A DNA stretch of 52,729 bases from an uncultured Opitutaceae bacterium (GTDB lineage Bacteria > Verrucomicrobiota > Verrucomicrobiia > Opitutales > Opitutaceae). Below the pieces are notes generated by a model, which was not told the DNA's origin, searched no databases, and saw only the letters and a list, made by a program, of their open reading frames with translations. Location: assembly GCA_903887455.1 (NCBI GenBank), contig CAISPT010000085.1:1-52729 (forward strand). Reading direction: 5' to 3'. Every line of letters starts with the position of its first letter. Position 1 is the first letter of the stretch. A program made the translations under genes and the position numbers. Of this stretch, positions 1 through 8,901 are shown piece after piece.

Positions 1-87
1 CCGGCAGATGTCCACGATGCTTTTGCCTGCGTCCGCTTCCCTCAGGATGCGCACTTTCTCCTCTGTGCTGTAGCGTTTTCCTTTCAT
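1..87 (-). mobile_element. IS3-family transposase OrfA, N-terminal part, cut by window start
   Basis: Reading leftward from an ATG at 85-87 gives MKGKRYSTEEKVRILREADA followed by GKSIVDICR, which runs off the window edge. The KRYSxEEKVRILREADAGKS pattern is the start of the helix-turn-helix OrfA of IS3-type elements, which binds the element ends and, after a frameshift into OrfB, forms the DDE transposase. Only 29 codons are visible, so whether the element is intact cannot be judged. It marks the left edge of the window as mobile DNA. Confidence 0.8.
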
Positions 88-123
88 TGGTCTGGTTCCT
101 TTCTATTGGACCAGACCGACTCA
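88..123. repeat. Probable terminal region of the IS element with an 8-bp inverted repeat
   Basis: GGTCTGGT at 89-96 is repeated as its exact reverse complement ACCAGACC at 110-117, directly upstream of the OrfA start. IS3 elements end in TG...CA, and reading leftward from 123 gives TGAGTCGGTCTGGTCCAA, which would fit an inverted terminal end at 123. The opposite end lies outside the window, so the exact border is inferred. Confidence 0.4.
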
Positions 124-359
124 TCAAGCGGTTCGAATTAGGGGAGGCACGTCAGGCGGACTTCTCAAATACGGTCTCGAAGCAGTCCTGATTTTGCCCG
201 TCACCTACAAGGTAACCGCCACCCTCGTTGCTGGCTATCATCGGCTTTCAGGCGACGCGGCCCAATCGCCTCTCATCCGGGAAAGGGGGACTCCGAATCA
301 GGCTGGCGTCGGTATTTTTTTCACCTACTCACTGGGTTTGAGCGGACAACGCGCCAAAC
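124..359. other. Spacer between IS edge and tspO-like gene; no gene seen
   Basis: No convincing coding frame or RNA gene is visible here. Base composition is mixed and lower in GC than the rest of the window, like the neighbouring tspO-like gene, which fits a recently acquired or decaying segment. Confidence 0.4.
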
Positions 360-809
360 GTGAAAATCCGTAATCTACGGTCGGTTTCGCGTTTCGCTTG
401 GCCGCTAGTCGCAGTCCTTGCGCTCGACTCTGCAATATTCGCACTGCATTGGGACCAAGAAGAGTCCTCGGGGCGTACAATCCTAAATCCCCCAGGTTGG
501 CTGGTTGGAGTTGTCTGGGTGGGGCTCATTCTTCTGATGAGCATCGCAGCTTGGCGGCTAAGTCGCAGTCCTTCGGCAGAATCGAACAAGGTCGGGCGTT
601 GGATCGTATGGTTAATTATCCTTTGCCTGAGCTATCCGTTCTACACCCTTGGTTTGAAGAGCCATTCCCTGGGTCTGGCGGGAAATATCGCCACGTTTGC
701 AATGGGAGCGTTCATCATGGCCAAGGCTTGGCCTTTGTCTCGAGCATCAGCTTGCCTTTTAATACCCATCCTCGCGTGGCTCGCCTATGCCACTGCAACC
801 TTAGTATGA
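360..809 (+). CDS. TspO/MBR family membrane protein
   Basis: This 149-residue protein has five predicted membrane segments (about 14-29, 47-67, 81-97, 104-122, 130-148), the layout and size of TspO/MBR proteins. The family signature is visible as PPGWLVGVVW (44-53) followed by LLMSIAAWRL, and the last helix ends LLIPILAWLAYATATLV, matching the usual P-Y-x-x-W-x-x-A-T-x-L ending. TspO proteins bind porphyrins and other hydrophobic ligands and are linked to stress and tetrapyrrole regulation; the ligand here is unknown. The start is GTG at 360, with no obvious ribosome site. The gene is less GC-rich than its right-hand neighbours and sits between an IS edge and a tRNA fragment, suggesting acquisition by transfer. 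Confidence 0.65.
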   Translation: MKIRNLRSVSRFAWPLVAVLALDSAIFALHWDQEESSGRTILNPPGWLVGVVWVGLILLMSIAAWRLSRSPSAESNKVGRWIVWLIILCLSYPFYTLGLKSHSLGLAGNIATFAMGAFIMAKAWPLSRASACLLIPILAWLAYATATLV

Positions 810-900
810 TGAATATAGTCGTTGATAGACCGCTCTTAGGGACGGTCATGTATCGGACACTCTAGACACAAAGACCGGCCTGGCCCTTAGCCTGAAGGGC

Positions 901-928
901 GCTGGTTCAAATCCAGCCCGTGCACCCA
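901..928 (+). pseudogene. tRNA 3'-end remnant (T arm, acceptor strand, CCA)
   Basis: GCTGG at 901-905, a TTCAAAT loop at 906-912 and CCAGC at 913-917 form a perfect T arm. They are followed by a 7-nt acceptor strand CCGTGCA (918-924), a discriminator C and encoded CCA (926-928). No matching 5' acceptor strand TGCACGG, D arm or anticodon arm exists at the required distance upstream. The opposite strand translates to the GFEPA string typical of antisense tRNA T-arms. It is therefore a 3' fragment, as left by an element that integrated into a tRNA gene. Confidence 0.6.
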
Positions 929-933
929 ATTTC

Positions 934-966
934 AAGGCCCTTCGATTTAACCCGAGGGCCCTTTTG
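934..966 (+). terminator. Rho-independent terminator after the tRNA remnant
   Basis: GGCCCT(T)CG at 936-944 pairs with CGAGGGCC at 953-960 (eight pairs, one bulged T), followed by CTTTTG. It sits 7 nt after the CCA of the tRNA fragment, where a tRNA terminator would be expected. Confidence 0.55.
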
Positions 967-1187
967 TTGAAAGCCTTACGTGACCCGCATCGGAGCGAGT
1001 TGGAAACAACGATCCCGGGCAACGAGGGAGATGTTTGGTAATCAATATCCGTCATTTCCTCGTAGCTATTACAGGCAGAATTCATTTCATCGCACTTCAC
1101 GAAGCGCGACCGCAGCTCAAAACCACGCGGGCCCATATTGCCTCCTCAATCTTGGAGCGGCCCGACGCCCCGAATCCCCAATCCCCT

Positions 1188-2318
1188 ATGAACCCGACCC
1201 GCACCACCCGCCGAACCTTTTTAAAGACCGCCGCGCTCGCCGCTCCCGCCCTCGTTGGGCTCGTCCCCAGGGTCCGCGCGCAGTCGGCCAATGAGGGCAA
1301 GATGGGCGTCGCCCTCTGCGGACTCGGCGGCTTCAGCGGGACAACCATCGCGCCCGAGCTTCCCCTGGCGAAGAACGTCTACTTCGCAGGCGTGATCACG
1401 GGTGATCCGCAGACAAAGGGGCGGGCCTGGGCCAAGCAGTACGGCTTCCCCGAAAAGAACATCTTCACCTACTCCGACATGGCCCGGATGGCCGACAGCA
1501 AGGAGATCGAGATCGTCCATGTGGTGACCCCCAACAGCCTGCATGCGGCACACTCCGTCGCGGCGGCGCGGGCCGGCAAACACGTCATGTGCGAGAAGCC
1601 GATGGCGACGACCCCGGAGGACTGCCTGGCGATCATCGAAGCCGCACGCCAGGCCGGTGTGGTGCTCGGGGTCGACTACCGCCTCCACTTCGAGCCCCAT
1701 CACCAGGAGATGATCCGCCTCGCCAGGCAAAAGACCTACGGCGAGGTGAAGACCATCAGCTCGGAGTTCTCGTGGAACAGGGGCAACGACAAGCCCTGGC
1801 TGCTCGACACCGCGATGTCGGGGGGCGGTGCAGCCTTCGACACCGGTGTTTATTCGGTGCAGGCGGGCTCGTACATCACCGGTGAGACGCCGATCCGCGC
1901 CTCGGCGGTACCGACCACGACGCGCGACGTGTACCCAAAGGGCGCGGAGGAGACCATGAGCTTCACTCTGGAATACCCCGGCGGTGCGGTCATGCAGGGC
2001 CGGGCAAGCTTCGCCTACAGCGCGGAGAGCCTCGTGGTGCACGCGGCGAAAGGGACATTCTCGTGCACGGGCAGCAGCTTTTCGCAGAGCATGCACGCCA
2101 GGCCCAATCCCAGGAAACTCGTCCTTCCCGGCGGGGGCGTTGGGGACCTCCCCGACACGCTTCAGCTCGCGATCCTTCTCGATGAGTTCGCCTCCGCGAT
2201 ACGCGAGAAAAGACCCTTCGCGTGTCCCGGCGAAATGGGCCTTAGGGACATCCGAATCCTCAGGGCGATCTACGATTCCGCCTCCAAGGGGGGCATCAGC
2301 GTCCCGGTTCTCGCCTAG
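1188..2318 (+). CDS. Gfo/Idh/MocA family oxidoreductase, Tat-exported
   Basis: A 376-residue NAD(P)-dependent sugar oxidoreductase of the glucose-fructose oxidoreductase type. The start at 1188 is chosen because it begins a twin-arginine signal (TRRTFLK, residues 7-13, then a hydrophobic stretch to about 31), implying folded export with bound cofactor. A Rossmann glycine motif, CGLGGFSG, follows at 44-51, and the family motif CEKPMA at 135-140. A short stretch with periplasmic GFOR-like features follows (VDYRLHFEP). Upstream in-frame sequence back to 1035 lacks family character. The gene converges on rlmA with a 4-bp overlap of stop codons. The substrate cannot be read from sequence. Confidence 0.85.
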   Translation: MNPTRTTRRTFLKTAALAAPALVGLVPRVRAQSANEGKMGVALCGLGGFSGTTIAPELPLAKNVYFAGVITGDPQTKGRAWAKQYGFPEKNIFTYSDMARMADSKEIEIVHVVTPNSLHAAHSVAAARAGKHVMCEKPMATTPEDCLAIIEAARQAGVVLGVDYRLHFEPHHQEMIRLARQKTYGEVKTISSEFSWNRGNDKPWLLDTAMSGGGAAFDTGVYSVQAGSYITGETPIRASAVPTTTRDVYPKGAEETMSFTLEYPGGAVMQGRASFAYSAESLVVHAAKGTFSCTGSSFSQSMHARPNPRKLVLPGGGVGDLPDTLQLAILLDEFASAIREKRPFACPGEMGLRDIRILRAIYDSASKGGISVPVLA

Positions 2319-3154
2319 GCCTCGGAGCCCTGCCGCCCGAGCAGCGTGAGGCTGAACGAGAAGGTGACCCTGAGCTCCACGGGGACCTTCTCCTTCCAGA
2401 GGTCGCCCGACTCGCGCCTCAGACGGTGGACCGAAGGGGACATCTCGACGATCGAGACCAGGTCGTCGTGGGCGACGTCGAGCTCGCGCTCGAAAGTGCG
2501 GCCCAGGACGACGGCGAACGAACGGCTACTCGGCGCGTCGAGCTTCCCCGATCCTATCGCGGCCAGAGGAATGAACTGCCGGAGCTCCCTGAGGTGTTCC
2601 TGGGCCGCCGTCACGATCAGCCACGATCCGTCGGCGCGCAGCACGCGCCGGATCTCATCGACCGGCCGAGGGGCGAAGACACTCATGACCAGGCCGAAGG
2701 CGCAATCCGGGAACGGAAGCGGTTCGTGCGAGGCGTCGGTCCGGACGAAAAGAAGGCCCGGGTGGCTCCGCGCGGCCCTTGCCAGGGCCTCCTTTGAGAC
2801 ATCGACGCCCACGCCCGCCGACCCGCCGCCCGCAGCCCGAGTCGCACGGTCCAGGAAGAACCCGTCCCCGCAGCCGATGTCGAGCACCCCAGAGTCCACC
2901 GACGCCGTGGGGAAAATTTCCGCGACGGCCTGAGCCAGGTCCCCGTAAACCGGAAGCTGGTGGACCCGAACCCGGGCCTGCACCATCCGCTTATCGTCCC
3001 CGACGTCCTGGTAGTTTCCCCTACCATGGAGAAGGCTCAGGTACCCCTCTTTCGAAAGATCGAAGTTGTGCCGATTGCTGCACACGTAGGAGCGCCCGGA
3101 ACGCAGGAGGGTTTCGGTACAGACGGGGCAGAGGATGGAGACAGGCGGATTCAT
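2315..3154 (-). CDS. rlmA: 23S rRNA (guanine-N1) methyltransferase RlmA-like
   Basis: A 279-residue SAM-dependent methyltransferase. The N-terminus has a zinc-binding set C9, C12, C25 and H29 in the pattern CPVC...YVCSNRHNFD, followed by KEGYLSLL, diagnostic of RlmA/RrmA proteins that methylate 23S rRNA helix 35. The SAM-binding motif VLDIGCGDGFF follows, and a second motif, DASHEPLPFPDCAFGLVMSVFAP, marks the active-site side. Length matches the family. Whether it modifies G745 (RlmA-I) or G748 (RlmA-II type) cannot be told from sequence alone. Confidence 0.85.
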   Translation of the reverse strand: MNPPVSILCPVCTETLLRSGRSYVCSNRHNFDLSKEGYLSLLHGRGNYQDVGDDKRMVQARVRVHQLPVYGDLAQAVAEIFPTASVDSGVLDIGCGDGFFLDRATRAAGGGSAGVGVDVSKEALARAARSHPGLLFVRTDASHEPLPFPDCAFGLVMSVFAPRPVDEIRRVLRADGSWLIVTAAQEHLRELRQFIPLAAIGSGKLDAPSSRSFAVVLGRTFERELDVAHDDLVSIVEMSPSVHRLRRESGDLWKEKVPVELRVTFSFSLTLLGRQGSEA

Positions 3155-3218
3155 GCGGTCCAGAGCACCTCGACAGGTACCAGCTCCCGGGCGCTTTCCT
3201 AGAAGATAAACACGGCGC

Positions 3219-5042
3219 TCATCCGGCGTTGTCCTTCGGCAGCGGCGCGGAGACGGACCACCCGGGAAACCCGGCGACCTTCATCCTCCTGCGGAATAGG
3301 CCGGTCCCGTCGGTCGCGTAGAGCGTGTCGAACCCGCGGCCGCCCCAGCAAAGGCCCTGCACCGGGCCGCTCGGCTGGGGAAGCCACAGGATGGCCCTGA
3401 CCCTGCCGTTGCGGTCGCAGACCTGCACGCCGAGCGGCGTCGCCGCATAGAGGCTTCCGGCTCGGTCCACGACGAGGTTGCCCGTGCGCGCGACCTCCCG
3501 ACCCCCAGCCGGGTGGAGCCAGTAGAAGGGCTCCGCGTCGGCCAGCGATCCGTCCGCGAGGACCACGAAGCTGGTGACGCGAAGCGAGCCGCGCTCCGCG
3601 GCGAAGAAGAGGTTGTGGTCGGGGGAGTACGCGATGCCTGCGGCGGCGTGGAGGGTCGAGTCGAGCACCGAGCGGCTCCCGTCCCTATGCAGAAGCCAGA
3701 GCTTGCCCGCCTCGTCGGGGCTCCGCCCGCCCTCGGCAACGATCCAGTCGCCGGAGGACGTGGCGAGGATCCGGTCCCCGCGCAACCCGCTGGCGACCGT
3801 GTTGAACCTCCCCCGGGCGTCCAGGGCGACCACCTCGCCCCGACCCGGCACGGTGGCGTAGAGTGTCCCGTCGGGCCCGTAGGCCTCGCCTGCCACCTCG
3901 GGGGCTTGGGAGGCGAGCGCCTCAGGGACGCCGGACTCACCGACCCGGTCGATCTCGCTCCGCGCGGGGTCGAAGAAGGTGACGCGGCCCTCGGTGTCTG
4001 CCGCGAGGGCCGAGACGGACCGGTAGGTTCCCGGGACCCGCTCCCACCCCTGCCCCTGCACAAGGATCGCCCTCAGCATGTCGTTGGACGACTCCCCTGC
4101 GCGGACAGGCAGGGGCCAGCCCCTCCAGAGCCAGCGCAGCACGTCGGGTAGGATCACGGCCCCGGGGCCGCCGTCGTGTCCGTGGACGCCCCAGGCGTGC
4201 TCCACGTCGTAGCCCGAGAAGCTCAGGGCCGACTCGACGTTCAGGTTCGCGTCGTACCAGCTCCCAAACAGGAGGTTCCAGGAGTCGGTTGAACCGTCCT
4301 CAAGGAAGACGCGGATGGGCTTGGGCTCCGCCTTGCGGATCAGCGCGGGGTAGTCGTTGCCGCCCCTCATCGAGACGAAGGTCCCCACGACGCAGTACAC
4401 CCGGCTGAAGGCGTCCGGACGCTCCCAGGCAAGCGTGAAGCTGCCGATCCCCCCGGTGCTTCCCCCGGTGGCGGCGCGGTCCCTCGCCTCATGGGAGAGC
4501 CGGATCGGCCTTCCGTCCCGGGTCCTCAGGGTTTCGACCCTCGGGAGGAGTTCCTCGAGGACGAAACGGGCGAAGGAGCCGTCGGTAGTGTCAAACTCGA
4601 AGGACCGGTTCCACCGGTAGGCGGCTGCACCCTTCTGCCTCCACACGGTGCCGGAGGAGATCCCCACCTCGACCATGACCGGCACGTCTCCGCTCAAGAT
4701 CAGGTTGTCGAGGACGACCGGGTCAGACTCGCCGATACCGTCCAGGTGGACCAGGACGCAGGCAGGCTTCGCGGGGTCGTACTGGGCGGGGACGTAGACC
4801 TTGAAGGCGTGCTCCGTACCGGGATAGGCCACCGAGTCGGCAATCACGCCCTCCAGCATCTCCCCGTGGGGGACGCCGGGATGCGGCTTCGAGTCTTCGG
4901 TCGGCGGACCGGCGAGCTCGCCGCGGATCCGGGCAATGATCGGGGCGACATCAGCGCCGGAGGGAAGTCCCGCGGCGCGGGAGGTGACAGGGGCCGCGCA
5001 GGCGGACGCAATGAGTATCCAGGTTCGCAGGGGGAGGGGCAT
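3219..5042 (-). CDS. Secreted esterase with C-terminal SMP-30/gluconolactonase-like propeller
   Basis: A 607-residue two-domain exported protein. The start at 5042 begins a hydrophobic signal peptide (residues 1-25). The first half is an enterochelin-esterase/feruloyl-esterase-type alpha/beta hydrolase: the nucleophile elbow GGSTGG (193-198, Ser195) is followed by the helix of this family, and a histidine-rich stretch HAWGVHGHDGG (282-292) with PDVLRWLWR supplies the likely catalytic His. Residues ~350-600 form a beta-propeller of repeated DGTLYAT, DRAGSLYAATPLG and similar blades. This fusion is common in Planctomycetes/Verrucomicrobia and is thought to act on plant or algal polymers; the ester bond cleaved here is unknown. 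Divergent from glpF. Confidence 0.75.
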   Translation of the reverse strand: MPLPLRTWILIASACAAPVTSRAAGLPSGADVAPIIARIRGELAGPPTEDSKPHPGVPHGEMLEGVIADSVAYPGTEHAFKVYVPAQYDPAKPACVLVHLDGIGESDPVVLDNLILSGDVPVMVEVGISSGTVWRQKGAAAYRWNRSFEFDTTDGSFARFVLEELLPRVETLRTRDGRPIRLSHEARDRAATGGSTGGIGSFTLAWERPDAFSRVYCVVGTFVSMRGGNDYPALIRKAEPKPIRVFLEDGSTDSWNLLFGSWYDANLNVESALSFSGYDVEHAWGVHGHDGGPGAVILPDVLRWLWRGWPLPVRAGESSNDMLRAILVQGQGWERVPGTYRSVSALAADTEGRVTFFDPARSEIDRVGESGVPEALASQAPEVAGEAYGPDGTLYATVPGRGEVVALDARGRFNTVASGLRGDRILATSSGDWIVAEGGRSPDEAGKLWLLHRDGSRSVLDSTLHAAAGIAYSPDHNLFFAAERGSLRVTSFVVLADGSLADAEPFYWLHPAGGREVARTGNLVVDRAGSLYAATPLGVQVCDRNGRVRAILWLPQPSGPVQGLCWGGRGFDTLYATDGTGLFRRRMKVAGFPGWSVSAPLPKDNAG

Positions 5043-5113
5043 GGGGTCGGGGGTTGCTAAAGCCTCGATCGGGACCTCCCTACGATGCCGCCCGCCGGGA
5101 GAGAACACCAGTC

Positions 5114-5143
5114 TTGCTTGGGAAAGGGGTCGCCCGGTATCAC
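5114..5143 (+). promoter_or_regulatory. Possible sigma70-type promoter for glpF-glpK
   Basis: TTGCTT (5114-5119) and TATCAC (5138-5143) are separated by 18 bp, about 20 bp upstream of the glpF start in the divergent gap. The match to consensus is moderate, and no operator repeat was recognised. Confidence 0.3.
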
Positions 5144-5162
5144 TGGCCTACCCCCCTACCCC

Positions 5163-5906
5163 ATGAATCCCTATGTTGCCGAAATGGTCGGCACGGCCCT
5201 GCTCATTCTTCTAGGCAACGGCGTCGTTGCAAATGTCGTCCTCGTCCAGACCAAGGGAAACAATTCAGGTTGGCTCGTGATCACCGTCGGCTGGGCGATG
5301 GCCGTGATGGTGGGCGCGTACTCCGCGGCGCCCTTCAGCGGGGCCCACCTGAACCCTGCCATCACGCTGTCCCTGGCGTCGATCGGGCTTTTCCCGTGGG
5401 CGCAGGTTCCCGGCTATGTCGCCGCCCAAGCGGCGGGAGCCGTGATCGGGGCCGTCGCCGTATACCTGGCCTACCTGCCGCACTGGTCCCTGACCCCTGA
5501 CGGACCTTCGAAGCTCGCCTGCTTCTCGACAGCGCCGGCGGTCCGGAGGCCGGCCGCAAACTTCATGGCGGAGTTCATTGGCACGTTCGTGCTGGTCTTC
5601 GCGGTACTGGCGGTGCCTTCGTCCCGAAATATGGTGATCGGGTCGGGTCCGGGCGTGATCGCGGCCGGCTTCTTTGGGATCTACCTGGTCGCCCTTATCG
5701 TGCTGGCGGTCGGCCTCTCGCTTGGCGGCACGACCGGCTACGCCATCAATCCGGCAAGGGACCTCGGGCCCCGCATCGCCCACGCCCTCCTTCCGATCCC
5801 CGGAAAGGGCGACTCCGACTGGGGGTACGCCTGGATCCCCGTGGCTGCGCCCTGCTGCGGAGGCGTTGCTGCGGCCCTGGCCTACCGCGCCCTCCTGAAC
5901 ACCTAG
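5163..5906 (+). CDS. glpF: Glycerol uptake facilitator (MIP/aquaporin family)
   Basis: A 247-residue channel with both half-helix motifs: HLNPAIT (NPA at 64-66) and [10 protein letters not shown] (NPA at 196-198). The Asp after NPAR (D200) is the marker separating glycerol facilitators from water-selective aquaporins. Six membrane segments are predicted. The start at 5163 gives [18 protein letters not shown], the normal family N-terminus. It is followed 13 bp later by glycerol kinase, so the pair imports glycerol by diffusion and traps it as glycerol-3-phosphate. No glycerol-3-phosphate dehydrogenase or GlpR is in the window. Confidence 0.92.
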   Translation: MNPYVAEMVGTALLILLGNGVVANVVLVQTKGNNSGWLVITVGWAMAVMVGAYSAAPFSGAHLNPAITLSLASIGLFPWAQVPGYVAAQAAGAVIGAVAVYLAYLPHWSLTPDGPSKLACFSTAPAVRRPAANFMAEFIGTFVLVFAVLAVPSSRNMVIGSGPGVIAAGFFGIYLVALIVLAVGLSLGGTTGYAINPARDLGPRIAHALLPIPGKGDSDWGYAWIPVAAPCCGGVAAALAYRALLNT

Positions 5907-5919
5907 CCCCTGCCTTTCC

Positions 5920-7404
5920 ATGAAATACATTCTTGCGATAGACCAGGGAACCACGAGCTCGCGATCCATCGTCTTCGCCAAGGGCGGGCAGATAGCCGGC
6001 GTCGCGCAGAAGGAGTTCCGCCAGCAGTTCCCAAAGCCCGGCTGGGTCGAGCACGACGCCGAGGAGATTTGGGCCACCCAGTCGGGGACGATCACGGAAG
6101 CCCTGGCCCAGGGCAACGTGCGCGCCTCCGACATTGCCGCGATAGGGATCACCAACCAGAGGGAGACCGTGGTCCTCTGGGACCGGGCGACAGGCAAGCC
6201 CCTGGCCAACGCGATCGTGTGGCAGGACCGGAGGACGGTGGGCTTCTGCGACCGCCTCAGGGCCGACGGCCGCGCCGCGATGATCCGGCGGAAGACGGGG
6301 CTGGTGATCGACGCGTATTTCTCGGCGAGCAAGCTGCGCTGGCTCCTGGACAACGTCCCGGGAGCCCGGCGGAGGGCGGAGAAAGGCGAGCTCGCCTTCG
6401 GGACAATCGACACGTGGATCGTCTGGAAGCTCACGGGGGGACGGGTGCACGTGACCGACCCGTCGAACGCCTCGCGGACGATGCTCTTCAACATCAACAC
6501 GGGAGCCTGGGATCCCGAGCTCCTTAAACTTTTCAACGTACCGGCCTCGGTGCTTCCCGACGTGCGGTCCTCGAGCGAGGTCTACGGCACCGCCACCGAG
6601 GTGATCCCCGGAGTCCCGATCGCCGGAATCGCCGGCGATCAGCAGGCGGCGCTCTTCGGCCAGGCCTGCACGAAGCCGGGGATGGTGAAGAACACCTACG
6701 GCACCGGGTGTTTCATGCTGATGAACACGGGCACCAAGCCCGTGTTCTCCCGCAACAAGCTCCTGACGACCGTCGCTTGGAGGATAGGCGGCCGGACCGA
6801 ATTTGCGCTGGAAGGGAGCATTTTTATCGCGGGGGCGGTGGTCCAGTACCTGAGGGACAGCCTTGGAATCATCAAGTCGTCGGCAGATGTCGAGGCCCTG
6901 GCGCTGAGCGTTCCGGACAACGGCGGCGTGTACTTCGTGCCCGCCTTCGTGGGCCTCGGCGCCCCCCACTGGGACTCGTCGGCCCGCGGAGCCATCGTCG
7001 GACTTACCCGGGGCTCAAACGCCGGCCACATCGCGCGCGCCGCGCTCGAGTCGATCTGCTACCAGGTCTCGGACGTCCTGCTCGCCATGCAGGCCGACTC
7101 GAGCATCCGCCTGAAGGAACTCCGCGTGGACGGCGGCGCGGTCGTGAACAACCTGCTGATGCAGTTCCAGGCAGACATGCTCGGCCGGCCCGTCGTCCGC
7201 CCAAAGGTCGCGGAGACGACGGCACTCGGCGCCGCCTACCTGGCGGGACTTGCCGTCGGCTTCTACAAGAACCGGGAGGAGATCGCAGCAAACTGGAGCC
7301 TGGACCGCGTGTTCAAGCCGAAGGCAAAGGCCGCCGGGCGGAGATCATTAGACGAGGGCTGGAGGAAGGCGCTCGAGCGCTCCCGCGGCTGGGTGAAGGA
7401 CTAG
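5920..7404 (+). CDS. glpK: Glycerol kinase
   Basis: A 494-residue FGGY-family kinase catalysing ATP plus glycerol to sn-glycerol-3-phosphate and ADP. It opens with the phosphate-binding [13 protein letters not shown], then [11 protein letters not shown] and [20 protein letters not shown], all characteristic of GlpK. Later, [14 protein letters not shown] and [15 protein letters not shown] carry the substrate and catalytic loops, and [19 protein letters not shown] is the C-terminal ATPase motif. Full length for the family. Cotranscribed with glpF (13-bp gap). It ends 5 bp before the convergent sialidase-like gene. Confidence 0.96.
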   Translation: MKYILAIDQGTTSSRSIVFAKGGQIAGVAQKEFRQQFPKPGWVEHDAEEIWATQSGTITEALAQGNVRASDIAAIGITNQRETVVLWDRATGKPLANAIVWQDRRTVGFCDRLRADGRAAMIRRKTGLVIDAYFSASKLRWLLDNVPGARRRAEKGELAFGTIDTWIVWKLTGGRVHVTDPSNASRTMLFNINTGAWDPELLKLFNVPASVLPDVRSSSEVYGTATEVIPGVPIAGIAGDQQAALFGQACTKPGMVKNTYGTGCFMLMNTGTKPVFSRNKLLTTVAWRIGGRTEFALEGSIFIAGAVVQYLRDSLGIIKSSADVEALALSVPDNGGVYFVPAFVGLGAPHWDSSARGAIVGLTRGSNAGHIARAALESICYQVSDVLLAMQADSSIRLKELRVDGGAVVNNLLMQFQADMLGRPVVRPKVAETTALGAAYLAGLAVGFYKNREEIAANWSLDRVFKPKAKAAGRRSLDEGWRKALERSRGWVKD

Positions 7405-7409
7405 GCCGC

Positions 7410-8468
7410 TCAGAGCCTGGCCGGGTCGAGCACGACGTGCTTGATCCTCTTCCGGTTCCACGTGTAGGTGACGTGCACCAGGCCGTCGCTTGCCTGGATC
7501 ACGGCCGGGTAGGCGTACCCCTCCCTGCTCGGCTCGTTTTCCAAAGTGAGAACCATGTCCCAGCGCACTCCGTCCCTGGACAGGGAGACATTGAGCGGCC
7601 AGCGCGCGCCCCAACCCGGGTCCGCGGGGCCGCCGCCGGCGTGCGCGCGAAAGTTGTAGACCAGCAGCTGGCGCCCGTCGGAAAGGGTCACCGCATCGAT
7701 ACCGGAATTCGGGCAGAATAGTCCCGATGACACCAAGGGGCTCCAGGTGCGGCCGCGGTCGCGGGACCAGCTGGTGGTGATCGTCTTCTCCCTAGAGCGG
7801 CAGAGCAGCTGCAGGCGCCCGTCCGGATAGGCGAGGATGCTTGGCTGAATCGAGTTGAAGCGGTGCCCCCCGGGGAGCGGACCGCCGACCTCCCAGGAGG
7901 CTCCGAGGTCGGCCGTGCGCTCGAGGTGGACGAGCGAGGGGCCTCCGCTCGGGGTCTCGACACTCGAGCCGCACAAGAGCGTCCCATCCTCAAGCTCAAC
8001 GGGCTTGTTCTTGATCGGTCCCAATACGCCCGAGGGCAGCTTCCGCGAGGGTCCCCAGGATCGGCCGCCGTCCCCCGAGGTCTTCAGGACCCCCCACCAC
8101 CGCTCGGGGTTCGGGCCGACCTTGTAGAAGAGCATGACCGGCCCGCCCCTGGGCTGAAAGAGCACGGGGTTCCAGCACGCAAACCGGACGCCGCCAGCCT
8201 CAAGGCCCTCGGCCACCCTGACGGGTTCCGTCCAGCCTCTCGGTTCACGCCGAGAGAGGTAGATGCAGACATCCGGACGGGACTCGGCGCTGCCTCCGAA
8301 CCACGCCGCCAGGAGCTCGCCCGAGGAGGTCTCGACGAGCGTCGAGGCGTGGCAGGACGGGTACGGGGCGTTCTCGAAAATGAACTCCGAGGCGACGAGC
8401 GCAACGGGGTTCCCGCCGGAGGCAGCCGCTAGGGACGGCAGGAGGAGAAGGAGCGGGAGGATGCGCAT
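7410..8468 (-). CDS. Secreted sialidase-like (BNR/Asp-box) protein
   Basis: A 352-residue exported six-bladed propeller. The start at 8468 begins a clear signal peptide MRILPLLLLLPSLAAAS. Asp-boxes are visible as SGDGGRSW (131-138), ADLGASW and SRDRGRTW, plus a degenerate SRDGVRW. The N-terminal block CHASTLVETSSGELLAAWFGG and the Gly/Tyr-rich C-terminal block REGYAYPAVIQASDGLVHVTYTW are typical of a large BNR family annotated as exo-alpha-sialidase. True sialidase activity is not assured, because the arginine triad cannot be confirmed by eye; related members act on other glycans. Converges on glpK. Confidence 0.7.
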   Translation of the reverse strand: MRILPLLLLLPSLAAASGGNPVALVASEFIFENAPYPSCHASTLVETSSGELLAAWFGGSAESRPDVCIYLSRREPRGWTEPVRVAEGLEAGGVRFACWNPVLFQPRGGPVMLFYKVGPNPERWWGVLKTSGDGGRSWGPSRKLPSGVLGPIKNKPVELEDGTLLCGSSVETPSGGPSLVHLERTADLGASWEVGGPLPGGHRFNSIQPSILAYPDGRLQLLCRSREKTITTSWSRDRGRTWSPLVSSGLFCPNSGIDAVTLSDGRQLLVYNFRAHAGGGPADPGWGARWPLNVSLSRDGVRWDMVLTLENEPSREGYAYPAVIQASDGLVHVTYTWNRKRIKHVVLDPARL

Positions 8469-8525
8469 GGGCCCCTGGGAGGCGCCGATTGGAGCACCCG
8501 CCGGCGGATTCGGCAAAGGACTAAA

Positions 8526-8801
8526 TCAGGGGGCCGCCACGCTCCGGGCCCGTCGCTTCCAAACCACCGCCGCGAGCCAAGCGATGACCGCTGAGACGCC
8601 GAGGACCGCAGCCCACGCCGCCCACGCATCGGTGGGGCCTGGCGATGCGCCGCAGAGTCCAGCTGGGCGGAGGCCAAGCGCCGCGCCAATACCCGCGTAG
8701 GCGAAGAGGCAGAGCAGGCACTTCGGCGCCAAGGCCAGAACGGAGGCCGGAAACAGCCATCGGGCTGCTCGAAGGGGAATCCTCTTGAACCGGGACCTCA
8801 T
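8526..8801 (-). CDS. Small membrane protein with PKCxxC motif
   Basis: A 91-residue protein with two predicted membrane helices (about 16-44 and 62-81) and a Cys pair in the first, ALAPKCLLCLFAYAGIGAALGL (C28, C31). Small proteins with PKCxxCLxAY in the first helix are widespread and resemble the MerC/MerT style of metal or thiol transporter, but no function is established. A longer upstream start is possible; 8801 is the first start giving a sensible positively charged N-terminus (MRSRFKRIPLRAARW). It lies 100 bp after the CheX gene in the same direction. Confidence 0.55.
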   Translation of the reverse strand: MRSRFKRIPLRAARWLFPASVLALAPKCLLCLFAYAGIGAALGLRPAGLCGASPGPTDAWAAWAAVLGVSAVIAWLAAVVWKRRARSVAAP

Positions 8802-8901
8802 CCGGAGGCCGACTGCAGCTGGCGTGCCAAGGTTTGAGGCTCATCCGCTGTGCCCGGGGGGCGGCAGTCGCACGAGCCCTGCGGCCGGGACTAATCCTGG
8901 C

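Noticed and set aside
128-145. Second T-loop-like sequence GGTTCGAATTA
   Set aside because: The flanking bases do not form a 5-bp stem, so it is probably coincidence.
840-928. Complete tRNA (class I or II)
   Set aside because: T arm and CCA are perfect, but no acceptor 5' strand, D arm or 7-nt anticodon loop fits at the right distance, even with a long variable arm.
846-1136. Leftward 96-residue frame with GFEPAPFRLRAR
   Set aside because: This is the antisense translation of a tRNA T-arm, a well-known false protein; no other coding signal.
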